A stretch of DNA of 64,000 bases from Streptomyces liliiviolaceus (GCF_018070025.1 NZ_JAGPYQ010000002.1:2232001-2296000), one strand, 5' to 3'; positions 43,857 through 53,123 are shown, counted from the first letter of the stretch. The notes: a model not told the origin generated them from the letters alone. Made by a program: numbers and translations.

Positions 43857-45434
43857 TCACACCGGTCGCGTACGACCCTCCCAGTACGGTTCCCGGAGCC
43901 GTCGTTTGTACAGCTTCCCGTTCGGGTCGCGTGGCATCGTCTCGATGAAGTCGACGCTCCCCGGGCGCTTGTACCCGGCGAGTTGCTGTGCGCAGTGTTC
44001 GAGGATCCGCGCGGCCAGCGCCTCGCCCGCTTCGAAGCCGGGCGCGGGTTCGACGACCGCCTTCACCGCCTCGCCCCAGTCGTCGTGCGGGATCCCGAAG
44101 GCGGCCGCGTCGGCGACGGCGGGGTGGGTGAGCAGCGCGGCCTCGATCTCGGCGGGATAGATGTTGACCCCGCCGGAGATGATCATGTCGATCTTGCGGT
44201 CGCGGAGGAAGAGATAGCCGTCCTCGTCGAGATATCCCAGGTCGCCGACGGTGAAGAAGTCCCCGATGCGGTTCTTCCTCGTCTTGGTCTCGTCCTTGTG
44301 GTAGGAGAATCCGCCGGTGCTCATCTTCATGTAGACGGTGCCGAGTTCGCCGGACGGCAGCCTGTTGCCGTCGTCGTCGAAGACGGCGAGTTCGCTGATG
44401 GGCCACGCCCTGCCGACCGTGCCGGGTTTCTTCAGCCAGTCCTCGGCGGTGGCGAAGGCCCCACCGCCCTCGCTGGCCGCGTAGTACTCCTCGACGCTGT
44501 GGCCCCACCACTCGATCATGGCCCGTTTCACATGGTCCGGGCAGGGGGCGGCGCCATGGATGGCGTGTCGCATGGACGACACGTCGTAGGCCTCTCTGGT
44601 GTGTTGCGGCAACGCGAGCAGGCGGTGGAACTGGGTCGGCACCATATGGGTGTGGGTGCACCGATGGGTGTCGATGAGCCGGAGCATCTCCTCGGGCGTC
44701 CACTTGTCCATCAGCACCAGCCGGTGCCCGATGTGCAGGGACGCGCCCGCGAACTGCAGGACCGCCGTGTGGTAGAGCGGCGAGCACACCAGATGCACAT
44801 TGCCGTCGAACGGCTTGATCCCGAAGATGCCGAGGAAACCGCCGAGATACGTCTCCTCGGGGAGCTTGCCGGGCAGCGGTCGGCGGATGCCGCGCGGTCG
44901 CCCCGTGGTGCCGGAGGTGTAGTTCATGACCCAGCCGAGCGTCCGGTCCGCGGGCACGGTCCCGGGCTGCCCGTCGAGGAGGTCGCCGTACGGCCGGAAC
45001 CCCTCGATCGCACCGGCCGTGCTCGTCGTACCGGCCGCACCGACCGCGTACCGCCGGTCCGCGGGGAGCTCCGCCTCGTCGGCCGCGTGGCGTGCGGCGT
45101 CGCCGAACCGCTCGTGCGCGATGAGGGCCTTGGCCCCGGAGTCGGCCACGATCCAGGCGATCTCGGGGCCGACCAGATGGTGGTTGACGGGCACGAGGTA
45201 GAAGCCGGCCTGGGAGGCGGCGAGGTAGACGGTGAGGAACTCGACGCCGTTGGGCAGCACGACGGCGAAGGAGTCGCCGCGTTCGAGTCCGGCGGCGCGC
45301 AGTCCGTGGACCAGGCGGTTGGCCTCGGCGTGCAGCCGTCCGGCGGTCCACTCCTCGCCGTCGGTCGCGACGAGCACGATGCGTTCAGGGTCGGCGGTGG
45401 CCTGGGACCAGAAGCCGTTGGGGGGCTGGCTCAC
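43857..45434 (-). CDS. Acyl-CoA synthetase (FadD-type)
   Basis: A 525-residue ANL ligase beginning VSQPPNGFWSQATADPERIVLV. It carries the P-loop MNYTSGTTGRPRGIRRPL, VCSPLYHTAVLQFAGASLHIG, EYYAASEGGGAFATAEDWLKKPG, FTVGDLGYLDEDGYLFLRDRKIDM, ISGGVNIYPAEIEAALL and MPRDPNGKLYKRRLREPYW, so it is complete and close to mycobacterial FadD enzymes of the sterol/fatty acid group. The GTG at 45434 overlaps the stop of the nitronate monooxygenase gene (GTGA) and has GGAAGGAG at 6 bases, showing a two-gene operon. It should therefore share the palindromic operator at 46584. Confidence 0.88.
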   Translation of the reverse strand: MSQPPNGFWSQATADPERIVLVATDGEEWTAGRLHAEANRLVHGLRAAGLERGDSFAVVLPNGVEFLTVYLAASQAGFYLVPVNHHLVGPEIAWIVADSGAKALIAHERFGDAARHAADEAELPADRRYAVGAAGTTSTAGAIEGFRPYGDLLDGQPGTVPADRTLGWVMNYTSGTTGRPRGIRRPLPGKLPEETYLGGFLGIFGIKPFDGNVHLVCSPLYHTAVLQFAGASLHIGHRLVLMDKWTPEEMLRLIDTHRCTHTHMVPTQFHRLLALPQHTREAYDVSSMRHAIHGAAPCPDHVKRAMIEWWGHSVEEYYAASEGGGAFATAEDWLKKPGTVGRAWPISELAVFDDDGNRLPSGELGTVYMKMSTGGFSYHKDETKTRKNRIGDFFTVGDLGYLDEDGYLFLRDRKIDMIISGGVNIYPAEIEAALLTHPAVADAAAFGIPHDDWGEAVKAVVEPAPGFEAGEALAARILEHCAQQLAGYKRPGSVDFIETMPRDPNGKLYKRRLREPYWEGRTRPV

Positions 45435-46540
45435 TCGTGGCTCCTTCCGGCGATGCGGTCGAGTCGGTCCACGGCCTCCTCGAAGCCGCGGGTGAGGTCG
45501 TCGACGACCTCCTGGACTGCGCGTTCGCTGTTCATGCGGCCGACGATCTGGCCCACGGGTGTGCCGAGCAGCGGTTCCACCTCGTGCTTCTGGATCCGTG
45601 AGAGCGCCTCGGCGACCAGGAGTCCCTGCAGGGGCATGGGGAGCGTGCCGGGCCCGTTCGGGTCGTCCCAGGCGTCGGTCCATTCGGTACGCAGCTGCCG
45701 TGCGGGTTTCCCGGTCAGAGCGCGCGAGCGGACGGTGTCGCCGGACCCGGCGGCCAGGAGTTTCCGGGTCACGGCGCGCGAGTGCATATCGGCTTCTGTG
45801 GTGGTCAGCCATATGGAGCCGAGCCACACACCCTGGGCACCGAGTGTGAGCGCTGCAGCCATCTGCTGTCCGCTGCCGATGCCCCCCGCGGCGAGCACGG
45901 GCAGGGGCGCCACGGCCTCGACGACCTCCGGGGTCAGCACCATGGAGCCGATCTCGCCGGTGTGTCCGCCGCCCTCGTAGCCCTGGGCGACGACGATGTC
46001 GATGCCCGCCTCGGCGTGCTTGCGCGCGTGCCGGGCGCTGCCCGCGAGGGCGGCGACGAGCACGCCCTTCTCGTGGGCGCGCTCGATGACGTCGGCGGGC
46101 GGCGAGCCGAGCGCGTTGGCCAGCAGCTTGATCGGGTAGTCGAAGGCGACGTCCAGCTGGGTGCGGGCGACCTGTTCCATCCAGCCGGTGATGCGCCAGC
46201 CGGAGGCCTCCCCCTCGTCGAGTTCGGGCACCGCGTACTTGGCCAGGGTGTCCCTGACGAACTGGCGGTGCCCCTCGGGGATCATCGCCTCGACGTCGGC
46301 CTCGGTGACACCCTCGACCTTCTTGGCGGGCATGACGACATCGAGCCCGTACGGCATCGAGTCGACGTGTGCCTCGATCCAGTCGAGGTCCCGTTTGAGT
46401 TCATCGGGGTCGGCGTAGCGGACCGCGCCGAGCACACCGAATCCACCGGCCCGGCTGATGGCAGCGGCGACGGCGGGGAACGGCGTGAAGCCGAAGAGGG
46501 CGTGCTCGACTCCCAGTTTCTTGCTCAACTCCGTCTGCAT
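45431..46540 (-). CDS. Nitronate monooxygenase (2-nitropropane dioxygenase) family flavoenzyme
   Basis: A 369-residue FMN-binding TIM barrel: ISRAGGFGVLGAVRYADPDEL, LLANALGSPPADVI, VAALAGSARHARKHAEAGIDIVVAQGYEGGGHTGEIGS (FMN phosphate loop and catalytic-type His), VPLPVLAAGGIGSGQQMAAAL with GAQGVWLGSIW. The family oxidises alkyl nitronates, but members in actinobacterial lipid catabolism clusters instead introduce or remove double bonds in CoA esters, so the name is only a family label. The ATG at 46540 lacks a clear ribosome binding site; the nearby palindrome may lie at the promoter of a short-leader transcript. Confidence 0.87.
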   Translation of the reverse strand: MQTELSKKLGVEHALFGFTPFPAVAAAISRAGGFGVLGAVRYADPDELKRDLDWIEAHVDSMPYGLDVVMPAKKVEGVTEADVEAMIPEGHRQFVRDTLAKYAVPELDEGEASGWRITGWMEQVARTQLDVAFDYPIKLLANALGSPPADVIERAHEKGVLVAALAGSARHARKHAEAGIDIVVAQGYEGGGHTGEIGSMVLTPEVVEAVAPLPVLAAGGIGSGQQMAAALTLGAQGVWLGSIWLTTTEADMHSRAVTRKLLAAGSGDTVRSRALTGKPARQLRTEWTDAWDDPNGPGTLPMPLQGLLVAEALSRIQKHEVEPLLGTPVGQIVGRMNSERAVQEVVDDLTRGFEEAVDRLDRIAGRSHE

Positions 46541-46583
46541 GGGCGCAGGATGCCGCAGTCCCGTGGACGAGGGAAGAGCTTTT

Positions 46584-46598
46584 CTGATGGACCGTCAG
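46584..46598. promoter_or_regulatory. TetR-type palindrome upstream of the nitronate monooxygenase operon
   Basis: CTGATGG and CCGTCAG are inverted around a central A (one G-T mismatch), 44 bases upstream of the nitronate monooxygenase start in a 189-base divergent gap. It matches the site at 36059-36073 in 12 of 15 bases, and both are preceded by TTTT and followed by a T run. The serine hydrolase gene on the other side begins 132 bases away. Confidence 0.65.
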
Positions 46599-46729
46599 TT
46601 TTTTGGACCGTGGACGAGTCGGAGCGCCACCGTTGACACCGCCCTCCTCTGACACAAAAGTTTCACCGGGCACGGTGTGGGCGGAAAAATACTTTCAAGC
46701 GGCGTGACGGCGTGACGGGAGGCTCTTCA

Positions 46730-48538
46730 ATGGCATCGATGTCATCGACGGGGGACAGAGCGGACGGCGGGCCGACCCGCCGTCAAGTGGGGCGCGGTCT
46801 GACGGCGTTGGGAGGCGCGTTGATCCTGGCGCCTCTGCCCGCGGCGTCGGCTGCGCCCGGCACGGGCAAGGGCGACGGAGCCGGGGGCTCCAAGCACCCG
46901 ACCCTGCGCCACGGCTCCGCCGAACGCGCCGGCCTGCTGCCTGGCCCGCTGCGCCAACTCGTCACCGACGCCGAGTCGTTCCTCGCACCCTCCCCCAAGT
47001 ACCCCTGGTACGCGGGTGCCGTGCTGCTCGCGGGCCGCGGCGCTACGGTCGCCCTGCACGAGCCGATCGGCAAGGCGGTGCGCTACTCGGCGTACGACGA
47101 GAAGACCGACACCGCCGTGGAGTTCCCCGCGGAGCGGCAGATCGCGATGGCCGAGGACACGGTCTTCGACCTGGCCTCGGTGTCCAAGCTGTTCACATCG
47201 ATCCTCGCCGTGCAGCAGATCGAGCGCGGCACGCTGGAACTGGAGGGCAAGGTCGCCTCGTACCTCCCGGACTTCGGCGGCGCGGGCAAGCAGGACATCA
47301 CGATCCGCCAACTGCTCACCCACACCTCGGGGTTCCGCGCCTGGATCCCGCTCTACAGCGCGCCGACGTACGAGGAGAAGCTCCAACTCGTCTGGAAGGA
47401 GGCGCCCCTCAATCCGCCGGGCACCAAGTACCTCTACTCGGACCTCAATCTGATCTCGCTGCAGCTGGTCCTGGAGAAGATCACCGGCCGCGCCCTGGAC
47501 GTCCTGCTCCGCACCGAGATCACCGCGCCGCTCGGCATGCGCCGCACCCGATACAACCCGCCGGCCTCCTGGAAGCCGGGGATCGCCGCCACCGAGGACG
47601 CCCGCAAGCCGTGGTCGGGGCTCGACCGGGGGCTCGTATGGGGTGAGGTGCACGACGAGAACGCGTACAGCCTGGGCGGTGTCGCGGGGCACGCCGGTGT
47701 CTTCTCCACCGCGTGGGACCTCGCGGTACTCGGCCGGACGCTGCTCAACGGCGGGGTGTACGGCAGGGCGCGCATCCTGGAGCCGGAGTCCGTGGACCTG
47801 ATGTTCACGGACTTCAACACGGCCTTCCCCGGCGACGAGCACGGTCTCGGCTTCGAGCTCTACCAGCACTGGTACATGGGCGCGATGGCCACTCCGCGCA
47901 CCGCGGGGCACACGGGCTTCACGGGGACCTCGCTCGTCCTCGACCCGACGACCGACTCGTTCCTCGTCCTCCTCGGCAACTCCGTTCATCCGGTGCGCAG
48001 TTGGCGCTCCGGTTCGGCTCCCCGGGTCGCCGCCGCCAACAACCTGGCCCGCGCTGTTCCGGTCCGGCCCGCGCGGGGGCGTGCGGCCTGGTTCTCCGGC
48101 ATGGCGACCGCGGCCTCCGCGACGCTGACACTGCCCGCGCTGGACGTGGGCGCCGGCGGGCGGCTGCGGTGCGCGCTGTGGTGGGACACCGAACCGCAGG
48201 CGGACGCGCTCTTCCTGGAGTCGTCGGCGGACGGCGGGGAGACGTGGCAGGCGGTGCCGTTCACGACCGTCCGCGACGGTGAGGCTCCCGCCGGGCATCC
48301 GGCCGGATCGGTGACCGGCTGGTCGGGCCGGGTGTGGCACCGGGTCGGCGCGGACCTTCCCGCTGCCGCGCGGCTCGTCCTGCGGTGGCGGTACACGACG
48401 GACCGGCTGTATGTGGGGCGGGGTGCGTACGTGGACGCGCTGCGGGTCGGTGACGACGGGCGTGTCCTGTTCGACGACGGCCGTCCGGCGGACTCGGCGC
48501 GCGTCGAGGCCGTGGGGTGGGTGGTGTCCTCGGACTGA
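46730..48538 (+). CDS. Secreted serine hydrolase (class C beta-lactamase/CubicO family)
   Basis: A 602-residue exported protein. A twin-arginine-like signal (TRRQVGRGLTALGGALILAPLPAASAAP) precedes a penicillin-binding-fold domain: FDLASVSKLFTS gives the SxxK pair (Ser150, Lys153), KYLYSDLNLISLQLVLEK the YxN-type triad element, and RTAGHTGFTGTSLVLDP the HTG motif. After about residue 430 a separate beta-rich domain follows (TLTLPALDVGAGGRLRCALWWDTEP, ESSADGGETWQAVPF), like immune-inhibitor/carbohydrate-binding jelly rolls. The substrate is unknown (esterase or D-aminopeptidase are possible). The ATG at 46730 has GGGAGG at 8 bases. Confidence 0.85.
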   Translation: MASMSSTGDRADGGPTRRQVGRGLTALGGALILAPLPAASAAPGTGKGDGAGGSKHPTLRHGSAERAGLLPGPLRQLVTDAESFLAPSPKYPWYAGAVLLAGRGATVALHEPIGKAVRYSAYDEKTDTAVEFPAERQIAMAEDTVFDLASVSKLFTSILAVQQIERGTLELEGKVASYLPDFGGAGKQDITIRQLLTHTSGFRAWIPLYSAPTYEEKLQLVWKEAPLNPPGTKYLYSDLNLISLQLVLEKITGRALDVLLRTEITAPLGMRRTRYNPPASWKPGIAATEDARKPWSGLDRGLVWGEVHDENAYSLGGVAGHAGVFSTAWDLAVLGRTLLNGGVYGRARILEPESVDLMFTDFNTAFPGDEHGLGFELYQHWYMGAMATPRTAGHTGFTGTSLVLDPTTDSFLVLLGNSVHPVRSWRSGSAPRVAAANNLARAVPVRPARGRAAWFSGMATAASATLTLPALDVGAGGRLRCALWWDTEPQADALFLESSADGGETWQAVPFTTVRDGEAPAGHPAGSVTGWSGRVWHRVGADLPAAARLVLRWRYTTDRLYVGRGAYVDALRVGDDGRVLFDDGRPADSARVEAVGWVVSSD

Positions 48539-48559
48539 GCGGGCCCGGCCCCACGACCT

Positions 48560-48822
48560 GCCGCGTCCGCCGCCGGCTCTGCCGTAGCGGATGCGGCTGC
48601 GGGTCGTGGGGGTCGCCCGCGCAGTTCCCCGCGCCCCCTGGGGCGGCCGCCCGCCGTCGGCCCTGCCCTAGCGGACGCGGCTGCGGGTCGTGGTGGGTCA
48701 CCCGCGCCGTTCCCCGCGCCCCTGAACAGCCCCCGCCGTTGGTCCTGCCGTAGCGGATGCGACCGCGGGTCGTGGGGGTTGCTCGCGCCGTTCCCCGCGC
48801 CCCTGAGGCGCCCCTACGGGGC
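48560..48822 (-). repeat. Array of three intergenic repeat units, about 83 bases each
   Basis: Three units (tagged by TAGCGGA at 48585, 48669 and 48751) each run through TGCGGGTCGTGG to GTTCCCCGCGCCCC. They fill the gap between the serine hydrolase and the FAD oxidoreductase, the last one running into the 3' end of the oxidoreductase gene. On the minus strand they read GCGCGGGGAAC...CGACCCGCA, the same element as at 35047 and 50455. Confidence 0.88.
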
Positions 48823-50376
48823 TTCCAGGAGGGCCATGGCCGCGTTGTGGCCCGGTACCCCGCTCACTCCTCCGCCCCGCACCGCGCCCGCGCCGCAGAG
48901 GAGGATGTTGGGGTGGGCGGTCTCGACGCCCCAGCGGCCCGTCTCCTCCTGGGTGTGGGGGAAGGCGAGGTCGCGGTGGAAGATGTTGCCGCCGGGGAGC
49001 CGCAGGTCGCGTTCCAGGTCGAGGGGGGTCTTGGCCTCGATGCACAGACGGCCGTCCCCGTCGGTCGCCAGGCAGTCGACGATCGGTTCGGCGAGGTGTG
49101 CGTCCAGTTGCGCCAGGGTCGACTTCAGCAGTTCGCGGCGTACGCCGTCGTTGTCCTGGGCGAAGAGCCGGGCGGGTGTGTGCAGCCCGAAGAGGGTCAG
49201 CGTGTGGTAGCCCTGCTGTTGGAGGTCGGGGCCCAGGATCGTGGGATCGGTCAGCGAGTGGCAGTAGATCTCGGAGGGCGGCGCCTCGGGCAGCACACCG
49301 GACGAGGCCTGCGCGTGCGCGGTCGCCAGCTGCTCGTACCCCTCGGCGATGTGGAAGGTCCCGGCGAAGGCCTCCCGCGGGTCGACGGAGGTGTCGCGCA
49401 GCCGGGGCAGCCGCTTCAGCAACATGTTGACCTTGAGCTGGGCGCCCTCGGCGGGGGTGGGCGCCTCGTCGCCGGTCAGTCGCGCGAGTTCCTGCGGGGA
49501 GGCGTTGACGAGCACGTGCCGGGCTGCGACGGTTCCCTCGCCGTCCGCGGTCCGGTAGGTGACCTCGGCGGCGCGTCCGTCGGTCTCCACCCGGAGCGCC
49601 TCGTGTCCGGTGGCAAGGACCGCGCCGGCGTTGCGCGCGGCGGTGGCCAGCGCGTGGGTGAGGGCGCCCATGCCGCCGACCGGGACGTCCCAGGCTCCGG
49701 TGCCGCCGCCGATCACGTGGTAGAGGAAGCAGCGGTTCTGCCGCAGGGTGGGGTCGTGGGCGTCGGCGAAGGTGCCGATGAGGGCGTCGGTGAGGACGAC
49801 TCCGCGGACGAGGTCGTCGGCGAAGGTGTCCTCGACGGCGATCCCCAGCGGTTCCTCGAAGAGGATGCGCCAGGCCTCCTCGTCGTCGATGCGGCGGCGC
49901 AGTTCGTCGCGGGTGGGGAGCGGTTCGGTGAGGGTGGGGAAGACCTTCTTGGCGAGGCGGCCGGTCATGCCGTAGAAGCGCTGCCAGGCCTGGTACTCAC
50001 TGCCCGAGCCGGTGAGCTTGGCGAAGGCCTCCCGGGTGCGCCGTTCGCCGCCCCCGACGAGCAGTCCGGCGGGCCGGCCGCCGCGCTCGGTGGGGGTGTA
50101 CGAGGACACGTTGCGGCCGCGGACCCGGAAGTCCAGGCCCAGGTCCCGGACGATCTTCCGGGGCAGCAGGCTGACCAGATAGGAGTAGCGCGACAGCCGG
50201 GCGTCGACCCCGGCGAACGGCCGCGTCGACACGGCGGCGCCGCCGGTGTTCGCCAGCCGCTCCAGAACGAGCACGGACTTCCCCGCGCGGGCCAGATAGG
50301 CGGCGGCCACCAGCCCGTTGTGCCCTCCGCCGACAATGACGACGTCGTGTTCCCGGTATCCCTCGTGAGCACCCAT
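48814..50376 (-). CDS. Phytoene dehydrogenase-related FAD-dependent oxidoreductase
   Basis: A 520-residue flavoprotein of the CrtI/RetSat-like group. The N-terminus has the dinucleotide fold DVVIVGGGHNGLVAAAYLARAGKSVLVLE followed by NTGGAAVSTRPFAG. The middle includes HVIGGGTGAWDVPVGGMGALTHAL, and the C-terminus closes with ILLCGAGAVRGGGVSGVPGHNAA, the FAD-binding end motif. Many such genes in Streptomyces are not carotenoid enzymes, and no carotenoid genes are nearby. The ATG at 50376 has AGGGGG directly upstream. Arrays of the same intergenic repeat lie on both sides in opposite orientation. Confidence 0.88.
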   Translation of the reverse strand: MGAHEGYREHDVVIVGGGHNGLVAAAYLARAGKSVLVLERLANTGGAAVSTRPFAGVDARLSRYSYLVSLLPRKIVRDLGLDFRVRGRNVSSYTPTERGGRPAGLLVGGGERRTREAFAKLTGSGSEYQAWQRFYGMTGRLAKKVFPTLTEPLPTRDELRRRIDDEEAWRILFEEPLGIAVEDTFADDLVRGVVLTDALIGTFADAHDPTLRQNRCFLYHVIGGGTGAWDVPVGGMGALTHALATAARNAGAVLATGHEALRVETDGRAAEVTYRTADGEGTVAARHVLVNASPQELARLTGDEAPTPAEGAQLKVNMLLKRLPRLRDTSVDPREAFAGTFHIAEGYEQLATAHAQASSGVLPEAPPSEIYCHSLTDPTILGPDLQQQGYHTLTLFGLHTPARLFAQDNDGVRRELLKSTLAQLDAHLAEPIVDCLATDGDGRLCIEAKTPLDLERDLRLPGGNIFHRDLAFPHTQEETGRWGVETAHPNILLCGAGAVRGGGVSGVPGHNAAMALLEAP

Positions 50377-50454
50377 CCCCCTAGGTAACACGCAAAGATC
50401 CACACCGACCACCCCCACACGCACCCGGCGGACACCCATGTGGGGGCGCCCCAG

Positions 50455-50740
50455 CCCCTAAGGGCCGCGGGGAACGGCGCGCCCAGCCACGGACAGCCCG
50501 CACCCGGCAAATCCGCCCGGCCCCCACCCACCCAGGGCCGCGGGGAACTGCGCGACCAGCCACGGCCGACCCGCACCCAAAAGAACCCGCCCACCCCCAC
50601 CCCCCTCAGGGGCGCGGGGAACGGCGCGCCCAGCCACGGACAGCCCGCACCCGGCAAATCCGCCCGACCCCCACCCACCCAGGGGCGCGGGGAACGGCGC
50701 GCCCAGCCCCCACCGGCCCGCACCCGAAAACAACCGGGGG
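50455..50740 (+). repeat. Array of four intergenic repeat units, about 73 bases each
   Basis: The core CGCGGGGAAC recurs at 50466, 50539, 50613 and 50686 (period 73-74), each followed by GCGCG(C/A)CCAGCCAC and GCCCGCACCC. Units 1 and 3 are nearly identical over the whole length. The array makes up most of the 410-base gap between the FAD oxidoreductase start and the kinase stop; no gene is visible in that gap. Confidence 0.9.
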
Positions 50741-50786
50741 GCCGGGGGGGCGCAGCCCCACGTGAGCCGAAAGACAGCCCGGTGCC

Positions 50787-53123
50787 TCACCAGGCCCCGG
50801 AAACCCGCTGCTGACGCAACGCAGCCACCCTCCGGTACAACGCCGCCGCCTCCCCCGCCCGCCCCAACTGCTCCAGACAGTGCGCCTCGTCGTTCCGGCT
50901 GGCCAGCGCGTCGGGATGGTCGGCGCCGAGCACCCGCTCACGCGCCCCGGCCACCTGCCGGTACTCCGCGAGCGCGTCCCCCCACCGGCCGAGCCAGCCG
51001 AGCCCGACGGCGACCTCGCGACGGCTCACCAGGGTGTCCGGGTGATCGGGCCCGAGGACCCGTTCCCGGATGGCGCACACGTCACGGGACTCGGCGAGCG
51101 CCTCCTCCCACCGGCCGAGCCGCCCGAGGTTGACCCCGAGGCCGTGCCGGGCGCGCAGGGTCTCGGGATGGGCGGGCCCGTGCACCCGGGTCCGGTCGTC
51201 GATCAGCCCCCGGTACAGCTCCAGGGCCTGCGCGCTGTGCCCGAGCCTGCCGAGGCTGATGCCGACCTCGTAGCGGGCGGCGAGCGTGTCCGGGTGGTCG
51301 GGCCCGAGGGCCTGCGCCCGGGCTCCCGCGACCTCCTGGTAGGTGCCCAGCGCCTCGGTCCACCGCCCCAACTGGCCGAGTGCGTAGGCGACTTCGTACC
51401 GGGTGACGAGGGTGTCTGGATGGTTCGCGCCGAGCACGCGGGCGCGCGCCGTGGCGACCTCGCTCGCCATCCGGTACGAGTCGTCGAGGCGTCCGAGCCT
51501 GCTGAGGTTGAAGGCGAGGTTGTGGCGGCAGCGCAGGGTGTCCGGGTGGTCGGGTCCCATGGCGCGTTCCCGGGTGGCGAGCACGCCCGTATAGACCTGG
51601 TGCGCCTCGAAGTGACGGCCCAACTGGCCGAGTACGTACGCCATTTCCTGGCGGGCGGCCAGGGTGTCCGGGTGTTCGGGGCCGAGTACGTGCTCCCTGG
51701 TGCGGGCCACGTGCGTGTACTCGCGCAGCGCGTCGGCGGGGCGGCCCGTGCGGCTGAGGGTGAAGCCGACCTCGTAGCGGCTGGCCAGGGTGTCGGGGTG
51801 GTCGGGCCCCAGGGCGTGCTCGCGTTCGGCGGCGACGGCGCGGTGCACCTCGCCCGCCTCCGCCCAGCGGCTCAGCCGGCCGAGGCTCAGCCCCGCGTTG
51901 TGGCGGCCGGTGAGCGCGGTGAGCAACTCGGGTGCCGGGGTGGGCCGTTCGGCGGGCGCCGGGTCCGGGGCGCCGCGGGTGTCGGTGCGGGCGATCCAGT
52001 CGCCGGTGAGGCCCGCGGCGGCATCCGGCGGTGTGGCGCGCAGCCCCGCGCCGGTCCCGGTCGCCTTGTGGCCGGTGGTCATGCCGCGGGTCCAGGACGG
52101 CAGCCGCGCCTCGCGGGCGACGGGCCGCCCGGCCGTCCCAGGGCTCCCCGCCCCTTCAGGACGTGCCGTCGTCCCAGGGCGTCCCGCCGCCTCGGGCCAC
52201 TCCCGTACCTCGGGCCACCTCACCGCCTCGGGCCGCAGGGGCGCCGACACCATGGTCGGCACGTACGCCGGTGTGGTGCGGCCCGCGCCGATCCGGCGGC
52301 CCAGCTCGCGGGCGTCGTGCGGGCGCCGTCCGGGCTCCTTGGCCAGCAGGTCGAGGATGATCCGGTCGAGGAACTCGGGGAGTTCGGCCCGGTGGCTGCG
52401 CGGCGGCTCGGGTGCCGTGTCCCGGTGTCCGACGAGGACCGCCCACGCGTCGTCGAGGTCGAACGGCGGGGCGCCGGTGGCGATCTCGTACAGGACGCAG
52501 CCGAAGGAGTAGAGGTCGCTGCGCTGGTCGACCTCGGTGCCGCCGATCTGCTCGGGCGACATGTAGTGCGGGGTGCCCATGGCTATGCCGGTGCCGGTGA
52601 GGCGTGAGGTGAAGCCGATGTCGTGGCCGAGGCGGGCGATGCCGAAGTCGCAGATCTTCACCGCGCCGTCGTCGAGCCGCATGATGTTGGCGGGCTTCAG
52701 ATCGCGGTGCACGATGCCCTGCTGGTGGGTGTAGGCGAGGGCGGCGGCGACCTGTTCGGCGACGTCCACGATGTCGCCGACCGGCAGGGGATGCTGTTTG
52801 TTGTCCTCCAGGAGCTGGCTCAGATTGCGGCCGTCGAGCAGCTCCATCACCAGGTACAGGACACCGTCGGACTCACCGAAGTCGTGGACGACGGTCACCC
52901 CGCGGTGCTGGAGGGCCGCGGCGACCCTGGCCTCGCGCCGGAACCGCTCCCGCAGCACCCGCGTGAACGCGTTGTCATGCTGCTGGCCCAGTGGTTTGAG
53001 GCACTTGACGGCGACCTGTCTGCCCAGCGACTCGTCCCGCGCCCGCCACACCTCTCCCATGCCGCCCCGACCTATCAGGTCGAGCAATCGGTACCGGCCC
53101 TGGATGAGCCTGGTCTCCCCCAT
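50787..53123 (-). CDS. Ser/Thr protein kinase with eight C-terminal TPR repeats
   Basis: A 778-residue PknB-type kinase. The catalytic domain (about 11-270) is complete: IGRGGMGEVWRARD (Gly loop), VAVKCLKP (Lys), VHRDLKPANIM (catalytic loop), ICDFGIARLG (DFG), MSPEQIGG. A proline-rich linker (280-410) follows, with no membrane segment, so it is cytosolic. The last 360 residues are eight 42-residue repeats each marked by LGPDHPDTL or a variant and an LGxLGRW..AL helix pair, a TPR form used for protein binding. The linker is rich in PG/RP repeats. The ATG at 53123 sits directly behind GGGAG, a close spacing. Confidence 0.92.
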   Translation of the reverse strand: MGETRLIQGRYRLLDLIGRGGMGEVWRARDESLGRQVAVKCLKPLGQQHDNAFTRVLRERFRREARVAAALQHRGVTVVHDFGESDGVLYLVMELLDGRNLSQLLEDNKQHPLPVGDIVDVAEQVAAALAYTHQQGIVHRDLKPANIMRLDDGAVKICDFGIARLGHDIGFTSRLTGTGIAMGTPHYMSPEQIGGTEVDQRSDLYSFGCVLYEIATGAPPFDLDDAWAVLVGHRDTAPEPPRSHRAELPEFLDRIILDLLAKEPGRRPHDARELGRRIGAGRTTPAYVPTMVSAPLRPEAVRWPEVREWPEAAGRPGTTARPEGAGSPGTAGRPVAREARLPSWTRGMTTGHKATGTGAGLRATPPDAAAGLTGDWIARTDTRGAPDPAPAERPTPAPELLTALTGRHNAGLSLGRLSRWAEAGEVHRAVAAEREHALGPDHPDTLASRYEVGFTLSRTGRPADALREYTHVARTREHVLGPEHPDTLAARQEMAYVLGQLGRHFEAHQVYTGVLATRERAMGPDHPDTLRCRHNLAFNLSRLGRLDDSYRMASEVATARARVLGANHPDTLVTRYEVAYALGQLGRWTEALGTYQEVAGARAQALGPDHPDTLAARYEVGISLGRLGHSAQALELYRGLIDDRTRVHGPAHPETLRARHGLGVNLGRLGRWEEALAESRDVCAIRERVLGPDHPDTLVSRREVAVGLGWLGRWGDALAEYRQVAGARERVLGADHPDALASRNDEAHCLEQLGRAGEAAALYRRVAALRQQRVSGAW

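Noticed and set aside
42069..46540. A polyketide or non-ribosomal peptide cluster, suggested by several adenylate-forming enzymes
   Set aside because: The ligases are stand-alone acyl-CoA synthetases. No carrier protein, ketosynthase or condensation domain is present anywhere in the window.
50455..50740. Regularly spaced repeats resembling a CRISPR array
   Set aside because: The whole 73-base unit repeats, including the supposed spacers, and no cas genes are near. It is a tandem intergenic element.
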